Positions 16,751 to 28,140 of a stretch of DNA of 64,000 nt are shown piece after piece. Source of the DNA: Myxocyprinus asiaticus. Lineage: Eukaryota > Chordata > Actinopteri > Cypriniformes > Catostomidae. Within the stretch, counting starts at the first letter, position 1. Each line of letters opens with the position of its first letter. Below the pieces are notes generated by a model. That model was not told where the DNA came from. It worked only from the letters and a program-made list of their open reading frames with translations, and searched no databases. Where the stretch lies: NCBI RefSeq assembly GCF_019703515.2, contig NC_059382.1, positions 15,541,001 through 15,605,000 of the forward strand. Direction: 5' to 3'. The translations under genes were made by a program, and so were the position numbers.

Positions 16751-17620
16751 ATTTGCATTTTTTTCCATACAGCGAAAGTGAATAGTGACTGAGGCTGTCA
16801 CATTTGTCAATCTTTTTTGTTCAAAGGAAGAAAAGAAGTAATACGGCTTTGGAACAACATGAAGGTGAGTAAATTATTACAGAATTTTCATTTCTGTGTG
16901 AACTATCCCTTTAAGTAAACTTCATTATCAGCTGATTATGGCCTTGCTCGAGTGACTGTCCTCTTTTAAGATATCAAACCATCCAACTCTCCAGATAAGA
17001 ATGACACTGGGCACTCAGGACGGCTTTATTTCCATGCCCTCAAGCTCCTTGGTGTGCATCCTGCTTTCACTGGCTCTCACTCAGACCCTACTTTAAAGTG
17101 CCGCCAGTTTACAGGCGCACATGGCATCAATGGCTCCTGAAAAGCTAGACTGACAGCTCTGAAGATGACCGCGCCGCAGCCAAAGTGATTCGGACCCAAA
17201 AGCTGCCAAAAGTGTTTACCTGCGATGTATGAGTGTTAATGTAGGTGTAAGCTCCAAGGATTAGCAGTCAGATAGATGGCCACAAGGAAGTATTTTTCCC
17301 CCCACCTCTGAGGCCCTTTTCTCATTACATTACACTGCCTTTTAAATCATTAACTCCCTTGCTCTCTCTTTTCACTCTCCCTCTTTAGCTGTGAGTGTGT
17401 GAGTAATCCCATCAATACCTTCACTGGGCTTTTACACTCTCTTTCACACAATGGATTCCGACTCACTCAGCCACAGCACTCTCTGCCCTGCTCTAAAAGC
17501 CAGGTCTGCAAACTTAGGAAAACAGAGCATAGTCTGACAATTAGCCTTAAACCTTTAATAACAAAGAGAGCATTGTGGATCTAAAGCTTTGTGTGTGGTA
17601 CCAACTACAGCTACTTCTGC

Positions 17621-17715
17621 CTAACATCTCTTTTGTGTTCCACGAAATAAAGAAAGTCATACATGTTTGGAACAACTGTAGGGGGAATAACGATGACAGA
17701 ATGTTCTATCCCTTA
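17621..17715 (-). mobile_element. Foldback (Angel-like) single arm
   Basis: Reads TTTTGTGTTCCACGAAATAA then AAGTCATACATGTTTGGAAC and ends TGTTCTATCCCTTA, the right arm of the family with internal degradation. No left arm is seen nearby. Confidence 0.7.
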
Positions 17716-19936
17716 TAGAGAGGCCTAAAACTTTTTGTATTCATATACTATGCCCTTTATATTCCTTCTCTGAATACATATGCTTTCAAAACACTTATTC
17801 AGTCTATGAGAAATAGGAAAGATTCTTATAACTTTGCTGAGAATGTGGAGTAATAGGAGGCACAAAAACTCATCTACTACAACCTAGCAAACACCAACTT
17901 ATTGTGCCAGTGCCTTCACAGGCCCACATCTGATACTGAGTGCACAGGTGCTGTTTCTCTGTGTATCTTGCTAATGCACAAGTGGATTCGTTGCATTCAT
18001 GATTAAAGCAATAGGGGCAATGCTGTGATTGGTGAGGGTATAAAGTGCCGATGACCACAATATCAAACCCACAGGTTAAATAAAGTCCAATTCTCTTTTG
18101 ACTTCTATCAGAGAAAGAGAGTTTGAACTCTTGCCTTTCACCTAATATTCAAAGTTCAAGCCGCTCCTCTCATTAGTTGCTCTCAGAAACCCCCAGAACC
18201 CCATTACTCAACATCAAACGTCTGCATTATCGAATGCCGTGGCTGCCACAGTCTTTGCGGTATTCGTGTTTGGTGTTCAGTCAGTAGGTTTGTGATTGTA
18301 GCAGGGGCTTAATGGCACAGTGAGGGAAATAAACGAAGGCAGAAATGAGTGTGATGTTGCTTAGGACAACGGCACTCTGTCTTTCTCAACGGCACTTGTT
18401 TCTTGCTGCCTTGATTTGAATTGGGGGGCACTTTTTCGGGGCACTGTGCAGCTGCATGTGGCTGGGGGTCTGACGGCATTAATAATGAAGAGTACTGTGG
18501 CCTGGACAGTGATTAAAGGGGAATAATATGCTTGAAACAGAGCAGACCCTGCAAGGTGTTTTTCTGACAAACTGCCCCTGCTCTCTGACAGCTCGGGTGA
18601 AGAGAGCAACCCCCATGGCCTTGTTTGGCGGGGTTCACACACACAAACTCACGCAAACACATGCATCCACGCATCCAAGTGTTGATTGGTTCAGTCTTTC
18701 ACCACTCATGCCTAAGTTTGGTGTATTAGTGTAATATATGCTTCTCTGTTAAACAAGATAGCATATTAGGTGTGTCCCACGCTAGCCAGAGGCTTTTTGT
18801 AAGTCCTCTAATAAATGAAGCCGATAGAGTCAATGTAAACAGAATGTGGTCTAGCACCATTAATGATGGAGAGCAAATGAGTGAGAAGTCATTTACAGTG
18901 ATCCAAAGCAGCAGGGACGCCTAATTGATATGGAAGAGTATTGTATTACACAGTAACTTAATGAGGCAGACGTCTTGTTTATGCTGAGAAGCTAATGTGT
19001 TTCACAGCTACTTGAGTGCATTCATTTCTCTGACAGGGCTGGAACATACTGAGCCCCTCCTGTGCTCGCTGGAGCCAAAGCCTATTGGGTCTAACTCAAA
19101 ACACTATCAAATCTTATTCAAAATTAACAATAAGTTAATTTGATCTAAGCTCTTTTCAATTTCCTTGGGCTTGTTTGGTGTGCAAATGGCAAGAGTTCCC
19201 AAGTTACATGTAATTGCTTTTTGGCAAATGGCGATATTGGTAGATACTTTCCAAGAATCAGTCACTCAGATAAGGATGTTTAAATAGACTAAATTGTTCC
19301 AACTCAACTGATCATGAAACAACAATACTTCCTGACAGAGACTGAAACTAGTCTGAGACTCAGACTAGAGATGCACTTAAGTCACAAAAACACAAAAAAA
19401 TTGACTTGAGACTTCCCTTAAGTCTGTTCAGACCGAAAGTGTTCTTGCCCTAAAAAAATCTAGACGTAGCGTAACAAATATAACAGAAAAAAGGTGCATT
19501 TTTAAAAGTTGAAGGTCTTTGTAACTTGACCAAAAGAGATTTAATACACTAAGATTAGACTCATAGCAAAAACTTGAGCCTTGTATTTGGACTCTGCGTC
19601 AGAGACTTGCGAACATGTCAGCGTCCAAAAAATAAAATACTGCATGCACACACGCACTCATAATCATCACAGGGTGTCGACGAAGCTTTTTATGTGTGTG
19701 GATGTGAAGGTGTGTGTGTAGTGTCTCAGATCTATGAGAGATGCGTATAATCTAGCGCTGGGGGTGAGTATTCACATTAATCACAATACAGCCCATCCCA
19801 ACAGACCCCATCCATCAGTCTGCTGTTGCCGGCGGAAACCTGAGCCCCCGCACAGCCTGGGTCTGCCAGCCCACAGTTGACGGATGGACATGGCCTTAAT
19901 CCCCACATAACACAAACACACACCTGTACGCTCTCT

Positions 19937-19939
<3 letters not shown>

Positions 19940-19971
<32 letters not shown>
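19940..19971. repeat. (CA)n microsatellite
   Basis: About 15 uninterrupted CA units. The minus-strand ORF with alternating V and C residues is its translation. Confidence 0.95.
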
Positions 19972-19975
<4 letters not shown>

Positions 19976-20773
19976 TTCTAATTCCTCCAAGCCATAAAGA
20001 CGTACATGAGGACAGTAAGGTGCATATTAGTTTCATGCAATAAATACATTTGATAGGTTAAATTCCCGGTACATATGGTTTGACTAAAGGAACAGGTCCA
20101 TGGCTACATCCATATGACTATGCTCATAAACATTAATATTCTCAATAAAACAGGGATATATTAAGCTTTCGCCTTTTGTGTAGCACGTCCCCTTGAAGAA
20201 TCAAGTGTACAACATGACAATACAATGTGTTGTCATAAAAAATTATTGACAGTTATGGAATGATAGTATAGCATTTTTTTATTGTTTTTTGAGGTCAGAG
20301 ACTGATCTGCCCAGAAACAAAGAATCAAATGCTTTCAGTTCAGTCGTAAGCATCATACATGTGCTACATATGCATGCACATTCATGTAACTAATGTAGAC
20401 AAATCTACAGGCCCCTTTCCTCTCAGCATTTATTTACTGTGATTGCTTTTCCAAGGATCTGGATAGTTCACACTTCCAGTCTGGAAATGACCCAGCAAAA
20501 ACATAAACTTACGCTGCATTCTGTTTACTGTTGCCTAAATGCACTACGAATAAATGGCAGCACATAATGGAGATATTCTCATGTGAGAAGAAATGGGAGG
20601 TCATGCTCAGGGCACATGGAGGGACTTCATGATCTCATTTGTAATGAGGAGGGATGCTCAGATGGACATGGCGACGGTGATTTCTGTGCTCGTCCGGCTA
20701 ACTAAGTTAAAATCGCACAGCCACCAATTTGTCTCATGTCCACCAATGGGGGAGAAGAGAAAACAAGAGTAAG

Positions 20774-20774
20774 T

Positions 20775-20809
<35 letters not shown>

Positions 20810-20810
20810 T
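20774..20810. repeat. (GA)n microsatellite
   Basis: Nearly pure GA tract with one AAA interruption. Confidence 0.95.
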
Positions 20811-23800
20811 GAAGACGTGCAGAGGACAGAGGTCTCAGCTGGCTTTGAGAAGGGAGGTTAGCGCCAAAGCGTTCCCCTCTCACACAGACATGTCCACAGG
20901 GCCCTGGCCTTGTCAGATGACATTATCTATCAGACCGGTGATGTGCACCACAGAGGCCGCACTATGGGAGAAAGTGATCTGATTGATCTGAGCCAGTGTT
21001 ACACCTGACTGGAACAACGGCCTGATTGGCCACCAGGTCTGAGGAGGCTGAATCCTTCTCTTAAATGACAGATCATGAGTTTACCACACTGCTGCACAAT
21101 GTGTCACTAGGCTAAATCACATAACATCTGTAAAGAACTATATACATTGTATATACTGTACAATAGTAGTCAACAAATATAGATATAGAGGGCAATTGGC
21201 CAGTGCCCATTATAAAACTGATACATAATGCAATTTAATGGTAGACCTACTCGAAATTGTGAAAATCAAGGAGGCCCTTATTTTACACAATTTTTACTCA
21301 AAGGTAACAACAGTTTTTGAAAAGACTGCCGGAAGACTTTTAAACAGGGACAACTGGGAAATACCACTTTTTTTAATTGGTTACTGGTTGAAGCCGGTAA
21401 TCTTAAACTGACCAGATATTGGTCAATTAATTGGCCTGAACAATATGCCCATCTAATATTTATATACAACCTCACTCAGGAAAGTTGCTGTTAGCTTTCC
21501 TATCTGTCCATGCATGACTGCACTATATTAAGGTTGTGCATGAAGAGAGATTTCTGAACAGAGAAGTTTAAGGTCATTTTACTTTGGGAATGCAGACATG
21601 GGGTTAAAGAGAAATAATAACAAAAGTGAAGCTTTTCTTGTGTTCAGAGCCAAATAGACATTGCAAAGAGGATATTAGCGTAGCAAAATGGTAGTCTCTT
21701 AATTTGTGTATTGCATTTAGAGGACATAAAAGTGAGAGTGTGAAGAAATGTCCCTGGGTGAAAGGGCCTCACCCTTAGTCTTTTCTCTCTCTTTGTGTGG
21801 CTTAGCAATACTAACCCTTTTATCATTGTTATTTTATGAAAACAACCAGAACTTTGGCCTTGCTATTCTTAACAGAGACCGCAACTTAAAAATTAAAAAA
21901 AATAAAAAAACTGTCACAATTGAAGCAGAAAAACAAGCTGTGGCACTAATTAAAGGCCTAATTTAGAGAAACATATTGCTTATAATCACTTATAAACACT
22001 TTCTGTACTGTGCCGAAAGTTCAATTATAGGTTTCGTAGGAGGGAAGCACGTTCTTGCAAGAGCTGAGCGCTGGACCATTGGGTTCTGATGTGGTGGCAT
22101 GAAACGGTGCCTCCTCGCAGTAATAACAGCCCTGATCTCCAGACTTACGGGTTGGCCAGTGTGAGCACCACCCATGCTGCCAAAAAATCGACCTAGCAGC
22201 CCAAATGCCATCCCCAGGGTCCAGGCAAAGGTCACGGCCCACTTTGGCAGCAACAAGAGTAGACAGAGAGCAGATTTTCATTCGAACATGCCGCAGTCTG
22301 TCACAATCCCATTTGACAATGAGAAATCACTGCCTAATGTGTCTTTAATCTGAGCATTTTGTGGTTATTCTGCAGACTGTTTGGTGCAGTGTGGCCACAG
22401 TTTCCTAAAGTCTACAGTAAGTCTAAACCCTCTTAAGTGAAAGTAATCTTACTGGAGAGGCAGATGAGGGAGGAATAGTCTCAAAAGTCAGGGAGTTGAG
22501 GAATGGAGAGGAACACTGTGTGTTCCAGGATCTTGGTGCCAATGAGGACCATCTGATATGATGATTGTGGCCAAATCCAGCTGTCCACCTGGGATTTCAC
22601 TCATTCTCTCCTTCCAGCTCTCAAAGCTGCTTATCCTGACCACAACAAGCTGTCCTAAACAGACGAATGGGTCTCCCTTGGTAGCCTTGACCAAGTCTTC
22701 TCAAATCTCCTCATTTGGGGTGCAAGGTCTCCGCTGAGACAGGTTTAAACCAGTAATCTGGACCAAGTATTACTTAGCATACCAACAATTGTAAAGAACT
22801 TTTGCCACAATGGCGGAAACAACAATGCTTATGTGTATGTGTGTGCCACTGATTAAATCTAGCTGACATCAAATGTGTGGTCAATTAAACCTGAGTTTTA
22901 GCTATAAAATCAGACGTAAAGATGTATAGCAAAGCATATCAATCCACTTGGAATGGTGAGCTGAAAAGAGTCAAAGAATAGAGAGTAAATACAGTTAACT
23001 CAGTGTTACAAAGGGTCAAGGGCTACCAACAGAATTAACGCAAAGCAACTTAAAATAAGATTTAAAAACAAAACAAAAATAACAACAAAAAAACAAATGG
23101 ATACACTTTAAAACCAGCCAGGTTTGCATAAACATGTATGAAAGCAAAATAATTAAAAAAATATATAGAAAGCAAGCCAGCCTGAAAAAAAAAAAAAAAG
23201 AAAGAGAAGGAGCAACATTGAGCGGTAATGTGTGCAATGACATCTGGTACTGTAATCAGCCGGACACTTTCAAGAGCTTCCAAAGCAAACAAGGCAATAA
23301 CAAATCCACTTTACAGACCATCGATCTGCCCTAGAGCAGGCCAAGCCAAACACAGGAGCACAGGAGTCTGCTTTTCAACCTGTGAAGCAGGGTCACTCTC
23401 TTTCCATGCCCCTTGAAGTCCAACTACCCCACCTTTGGCGTAGTGTCATACAATCCAACCTATTGTCACTCACACAAATACACATCCATTAGCTTCGTAA
23501 TACTCAAAAACGCGTGAAAATTAATTATATTTCACGAAACAATGGCAGGACTCAAGGCTCAGATTCTGCACAAAAGTTTCTGTTAGGCCTTATTTATTGG
23601 CAATATTTTTAAAGATTAAATTAGATAATCCATGGCTTTGATGTAAAATTACATAAATTAAATTACTGTACACAGCTACAGTGATGCCTCTGCCCACCAT
23701 TTATCATGCATTTTGGCACCACTTTTCACTGCAAAAGGTATATAAAAGAAATATATATAAAGAAATATTGTTTTTGTAAGAAACGGCTTATACACAAAAG

Positions 23801-24990
23801 CACAAAATGTACCTGTCGATGACAAAATGGTTCCAGATGGAATACAACAATAAATGAAAGACCTCATTGATGTTTTTTTAAATGGTTGGGAGCAGAAACA
23901 TGGCTCTTATACACAAGTGTTTGTGCCTAGCTCTCACAAGATGGCATGGAAATGGAGACAGGTTAACCGGATTTAAGAAGAGCCCAACCAGCATTGTTGC
24001 TGAGCATGCTGCAGGAGCAAAAGAGCACGCCTGGGAACTATGCAAAAATAAGATGCATTCTCAGATTAAACCCTCCCTCTGTTTCTCCAAAAAGAGTGAA
24101 GAATGCTTCCATTTTGCATTCTTTTAAAATATGATGCTTTTTTTCCATTACTTAGGACATTATTAATGAAAGGTTGAATCGAAAATATCAGAATTTCTTA
24201 GTATTTGGCATGTCCCCCTTTTACTTTCATGAAAGCATGCACTTGAGCTGACATGGATTCCTCAAGTTTATGTAAAACCTGATGATTCATGTTATTCTGG
24301 CATGATTTGAAAATGTTTTAAAGAGCAAATTTGAACTTTTGCACAGTTAACATGGTCACTATCACAAATTTGCTTACATTTGTTAAGTGACCTAAAAATA
24401 GTATAGAATTGTATCTTCATTTTACGCAACTTTGCTTTGTTTTACATTTTTCAAAACCATAAAACTTTATTTCCAATCTTAAATTAAAAGAAAAATCCAA
24501 AATATGGTCTTTTGGACACCAATGTGAACATGAATGAAAGTGCTAACACCCAGTCAGGAGAGGAGACATTGTAAATTGTATATATATCTTCAGTGAACAT
24601 CAATTGCAGCTAAGAATGGTGGAAGTTCTTAAAAAAAGTTCCTGCAGTATTACTGCAAAATGATACCTTTCACTTAGAAACAGAGGTCACAATGTGGACT
24701 ACATTAAGACATTTGTCTCTGACCAGCTAAGAACAATATGATATTAATAGGATCAAATTTTTCGCTAACAATTTGGCTTTGTGAGACACTATTCACAAAG
24801 GGAGAACATAAATCGCCTGGTCAGCTCACACCTCACATGCCCTGGATGAGTGATCACTCACTAGCTGCAGTCAGTCTCATTGGCAGGAGCCTCTGTCTCC
24901 ACAGCTTGAATGAGAGCAATGATTCACTCAGTGAAGATCCAGCTAGAGCACAGAGACTGAGTGAGCTCAAAAGTATTGTGCACGTGCACG

Positions 24991-24991
24991 T

Positions 24992-25040
<49 letters not shown>

Positions 25041-25044
25041 CACA
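24991..25044. repeat. (CA)n microsatellite with one interruption
   Basis: CA tract of about 54 bases interrupted once by AAA, preceded by the alternating purine-pyrimidine string GTGCACGTGCACGTGCAC. It generates the spurious 131-aa plus-strand and 88-aa minus-strand ORFs. Confidence 0.95.
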
Positions 25045-25904
25045 ACCCCCAAAACCCAGCAGTAGGACAGAGTGTCAGAATAAGATCTGATCCACTGCAA
25101 GGCAGCCCGCACCAGAGCAAAACTTCTCCCTGACCAAAGAGACAGTCAGATTTCCTTCACCCAGGCTGCAGGCAGCAGAGATCTAGGATTCAGTAGGATT
25201 GCTCTTCATCAACATGCATGGATTTTGAACAACTTAGAGTTAAGGTCATCTGTTTTGGGTGCAGAAAAAATTATGCAATAGATAGTTAGATTTCTCCTTA
25301 ACCAAGCAAAGCAGTACTGTGAAAGTTGTGAAAATCTGGAAGCCGCCATGTCTGCTCAGGTCTTTGACGGACAATGGGCTCTGAGCTAACGTCTGAAACG
25401 GCGACCTCTTTGCGAAAACCACAACCACATCATCTGAGAGCGGAAGAGGGAGAAACAGAGGGAAGCTGGAACGGCCTCATCATATCAGCCTGATATCATC
25501 CTAACCACGACCTGAACACCACACCACTACAAACAGAGAGACACAGAGCCTGATGAGTGTGCTGAGACACGACTCTAATATGTTTAAATGGAAAGATGTT
25601 GGAATAATCCATTGAAAAGATGGGCACAATGTGAGCAGAGATCCTTTATGGGCTCTGGTGATTTTTCTAATAATGGCACTGTTGGGCCTCATGTATTCAG
25701 ATAGAAGACAAAGGCAGGCCTAACACAGTCGTAAAACCTAACTCAGGCCCACATTCAAAGTCATAAATCTTACTGATAAAAACCGCGCCAAAATCAAACA
25801 AAGGGAGTCCAAAACAGACTACAAATCCCATGAAGCCTTGCTCACTAAAGGATCGAACTCTCAACTCCTATTGGATGAGGCACACGACAGAACGCCCCTC
25901 AACC

Positions 25905-25914
25905 ATGACGTCAT
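25905..25914. promoter_or_regulatory. Consensus CRE (ATGACGTCAT)
   Basis: A perfect palindromic cAMP-response element, 31 bases after an inverted CCAAT box (ATTGG, 25870-25874). The combination in one CpG-rich block suggests promoter function, but nothing in the sequence proves use. Confidence 0.45.
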
Positions 25915-26734
25915 CAGGAGTAGAAATATCTCTGAAATGCTTCCAGGATTTGCTTCCAGCAACTTTGCTCGCCGTGTGTAGACACAGCTCATCGCTGCTC
26001 TCAGGTGTAGCCTCGTGGTACAAGGAAGTAACGTCTAACTTGAAACTGTGGCCATACAATCTCCATCTCGCTGGACGTGTTGAGATTACTCTGTGTTCCA
26101 CCGAACACTCTAACGGATCCGAAGGAGACCGCCGAGCAATCCGCATCTTCATCCATTTGCCTGCAGAAGTGAAGAGAGAAAAGATTTCTCTTCCATCTTC
26201 AATCAAGTCGACGTCGCTGATTTCTCTGCCAGCCCGCTGAGAATCAGCAGCCGGTATTGCCCGCCAACAGAGCGAGGAAATGGCCTCCCGTCATCACCCG
26301 AGCCTCGAGGAACCGAGTCGGAGTTAAAGGACGGATGAACACACATTCTACATCCTCATATGATTCAAGTAAGAGGTTTACATCTGGGCAGAGACAGAAT
26401 ATTATAGTGTGTTATTCTTGTGTATCAAGGTTATTGCTTGTACAGTTTATGGACCGCCGAGTCCGCTCACTGCTAATAATAATACTCAAGGTATTAATTA
26501 TCACGAATGAGATTTGCTGTGCTGTAGTCCAACCACATTGGACTGTTGTGCATTTCCGCCATCGCGGGTGAGACCGGCACACTGAGTTTATCCATTAAAG
26601 AATCAAAGACCACGGGACGGTTTACGAGCCATCCACCACGTCTCTGAGTGATAAACTAACAGCTGCTTTCTCTCCCACGATCGCGAAATCGGCTTTGGGG
26701 CCGTCACTTTATTCTCTCTCTCCCTCGTACTAAC

Positions 26735-26753
26735 CACACACACACACACACAC
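26735..26753. repeat. Short (CA)n tract
   Basis: About nine CA units inside the CpG-rich block. Confidence 0.85.
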
Positions 26754-26978
26754 GACCCCTCACAAACATTCTCGCACACATTTTTGGCTAGTAGATAGCT
26801 TCGTGATAAAGCTCAGCTTTGACCCTAAGCTATCGTACAAGCGGATACACGTGGTAACTGGTAGACGCTATTGACTGGTTTCTCTCCGCCCACATTCGCG
26901 GCCATATTCTCTGGCCGGAAGTCTCGCATGACATACTCTCCACGAGAGTCATGTCCGCCATTTTGTGCGTGTCCCTCC

Positions 26979-26980
<2 letters not shown>

Positions 26981-27021
<41 letters not shown>

Positions 27022-27038
27022 CTCTCTCACACACACAC
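26981..27038. repeat. (CA)n-(TC)n-(CA)n compound microsatellite
   Basis: About 18 CA units, then (TC)5-6, then CA again. It gives the spurious V/C-rich minus-strand ORFs. Confidence 0.95.
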
Positions 27039-27408
27039 CCTCATGTGTTATAGGATTATTTTGATTTCCATATCTAATCATATCACTGTTTAGGTTATAG
27101 TTGTAAGTCGGAAGTTTATTGACTGCATTGTATTAATTATTAATTGATATTACTGCATAAATAAACTTTGTTATATTTCAAAGAGAAGTGTTTTGGTTTG
27201 TTTTGCATACACCTGTGTCATGCTGACGGGATGTCAGTGCTCGGATCCAAGCCTTCATTCATTGTTTCTTTTCGAAAATCGAAATTCGGATGTCAATTTT
27301 CCTAAGAGAACAATCTAATATTGAGACTGTTATACTATCTGGTTATTATTTCCTGATTCCAGGGTGGTGCCCCAGTGAAATTAATCCTAATTAATATTCT
27401 ATTGATTT

Positions 27409-27447
27409 CAATAATTAATAATTATCTTTGATAATTATTAATTATTG
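27409..27447. repeat. Perfect 18-bp inverted repeat with 3-base loop
   Basis: Left arm 27409-27426 CAATAATTAATAATTATC, loop TTT at 27427-27429, right arm 27430-27447, the exact reverse complement. It is AT-only except the outer C/G pair and the loop-closing pair. It could extrude as a cruciform or, if transcribed, fold as a hairpin. Confidence 0.95.
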
Positions 27448-27633
27448 CTAATAACCAAACCCGCTCCTAAACGTAGCGCACTACATTTACTGGAGCCCCA
27501 TATGAGGTTTTAATGAGTTAGATTCTATTATTTAATTTAAATATTAATTAATAACTAAAATAAATAATTACCAGTTATTTCTGATAGTAACTGATCTAAA
27601 AATCAGTAAAGCCCTATAGCACAAACACTAAAT

Positions 27634-27886
27634 GGGTGAATCTCACGAAAATTCAAAAGTGAAGGAGAAATGTGATCAATTCAAATCAAAAGAGAAAAAT
27701 AAAAAAATAAGAAAACAGACTCTTAAGGACCATTAAGAGTCCCCCCCCCCCCCCTTTGAATTCCCAGTAGCCTAAAGTACATAATAAGTATACATAATAA
27801 AGTATTTGCTGTACTTAATGTCTTAAAATAGGATGTTATTTTCTTTATGCAAAATATATTTTCTTATTTCTTTGTGAGATTCAACC
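27634..27886. mobile_element. Small MITE, GGTGAATCTCAC termini
   Basis: Left end GGGTGAATCTCACGAAA (27634-27650), right end TTTGTGAGATTCAACC (27871-27886), inverted with two or so mismatches over 16 bases. About 253 bp, non-coding, AT-rich. Superfamily not assigned. Confidence 0.6.
27719..27755. repeat. 8-bp stem-loop followed by C15
   Basis: ACTCTTAA (27719-27726) pairs exactly with TTAAGAGT (27733-27740), loop GGACCA. A run of 15 C follows at 27741-27755. It lies inside the MITE at 27634-27886. Confidence 0.8.
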
Positions 27887-27945
27887 AAATTATTTACAAA
27901 TATCTATTGTGAGCAAACAATCAAGCTAAAACTGCATTAGTCTAA

Positions 27946-28140
27946 CAGCGATTCTCAATCTTTTTGACTCCAAGTACCCCCATTGTCCAAGACAATATTT
28001 AAATGTCCCTAATTTTTATGAACTAAAGATCATTATATTAAAGCTTATTAACATATTTTAAACAATTTTAAGCCATCTTGGGGCCTTGGAAGTTGTTGAG
28101 GCCCCATAGTTGGCCATGCGCCCCTGGTTGAGAACCACTG
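27946..28140. mobile_element. Non-autonomous hAT-like element
   Basis: The left end CAGCGATTCTCAATC and the right end, reversed, CAGTGGTTCTCAACC match the CAGNGGTTCTCAA terminus of Charlie-type hAT elements. About 195 bp with no ORF. The flanking 8-mers (TAGTCTAA and ACATTCCA) do not match, so the target duplication has decayed or an end is misplaced. Confidence 0.7.

Larger units (their letters stand above)
13767..16916. mobile_element. Foldback (Angel-like) element split by a 2.8-kb insertion
   Basis: The left arm starts AGGGATAGTTCACCAAAATC at 13767 and the right arm ends TGTGAACTATCCCTTTAA at 16916. They are inverted copies of the terminus found in the complete foldback copies at 52515-52755 and 58568-58842. 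Complete copies are about 240-275 bp, so the 3.15-kb spacing here implies that something entered between the arms. The interior (about 13955-16750) is a separate repeat family (listed separately) and contains a Tc1-derived element. There is no transposase. The pairing of these two particular arms is inference from their orientation and the absence of other partners. Confidence 0.6.
17716..25779. other. Mostly unique DNA with microsatellites
   Basis: No exon was recognised. A block at about 24150-24540 (TTAGTATTTGGCATGTCCCC then AGCATGCACTTGAGCTGACA) looks like an old interspersed DNA repeat, but its ends are not clear. Poly(A) runs lie near 23186-23200. The remaining ORFs are AT-rich or repeat translations. 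Confidence 0.45.
25800..27490 (+). mobile_element. Possible LTR of an old retroelement, or an internal CpG-rich promoter
   Basis: This block is richer in CpG than its surroundings and has the order of an LTR: promoter-type motifs first (ATTGG at 25870-25874, ATGACGTCAT at 25905-25914, CCGGAAGT at 26915-26922, CCGCCATTTTG at 26955-26965), then an AATAAA at 27160-27165, then, at 27491-27508, TGGAGCCCCATATGAGGT, which could be a primer-binding site. No second LTR, gag or pol follows and clear TG...CA ends were not fixed. The 136-aa plus-strand ORF (25830-26240) and its antisense partner show no known domain. The alternative is a genuine alternative promoter or unspliced host transcript. Confidence 0.3.

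Noticed and set aside
21990..22281. Overlapping minus-strand frames of 88 and 86 aa with a good donor-like CCCGTAAGT
   Set aside because: The peptide is not recognised and a matching acceptor and frame could not be fixed; possible exon or repeat, too weak to annotate.
24738..25133. 131-aa plus-strand ORF and antisense 88-aa ORF
   Set aside because: They are translations of the (CA)n tract (HTHTHT / VCVCVC) with unrelated flanks; no domain.
25830..26240. 136-aa ORF with an antisense 112-aa ORF
   Set aside because: No family resemblance; lies in the promoter- or LTR-like block, where low stop density follows from base composition.
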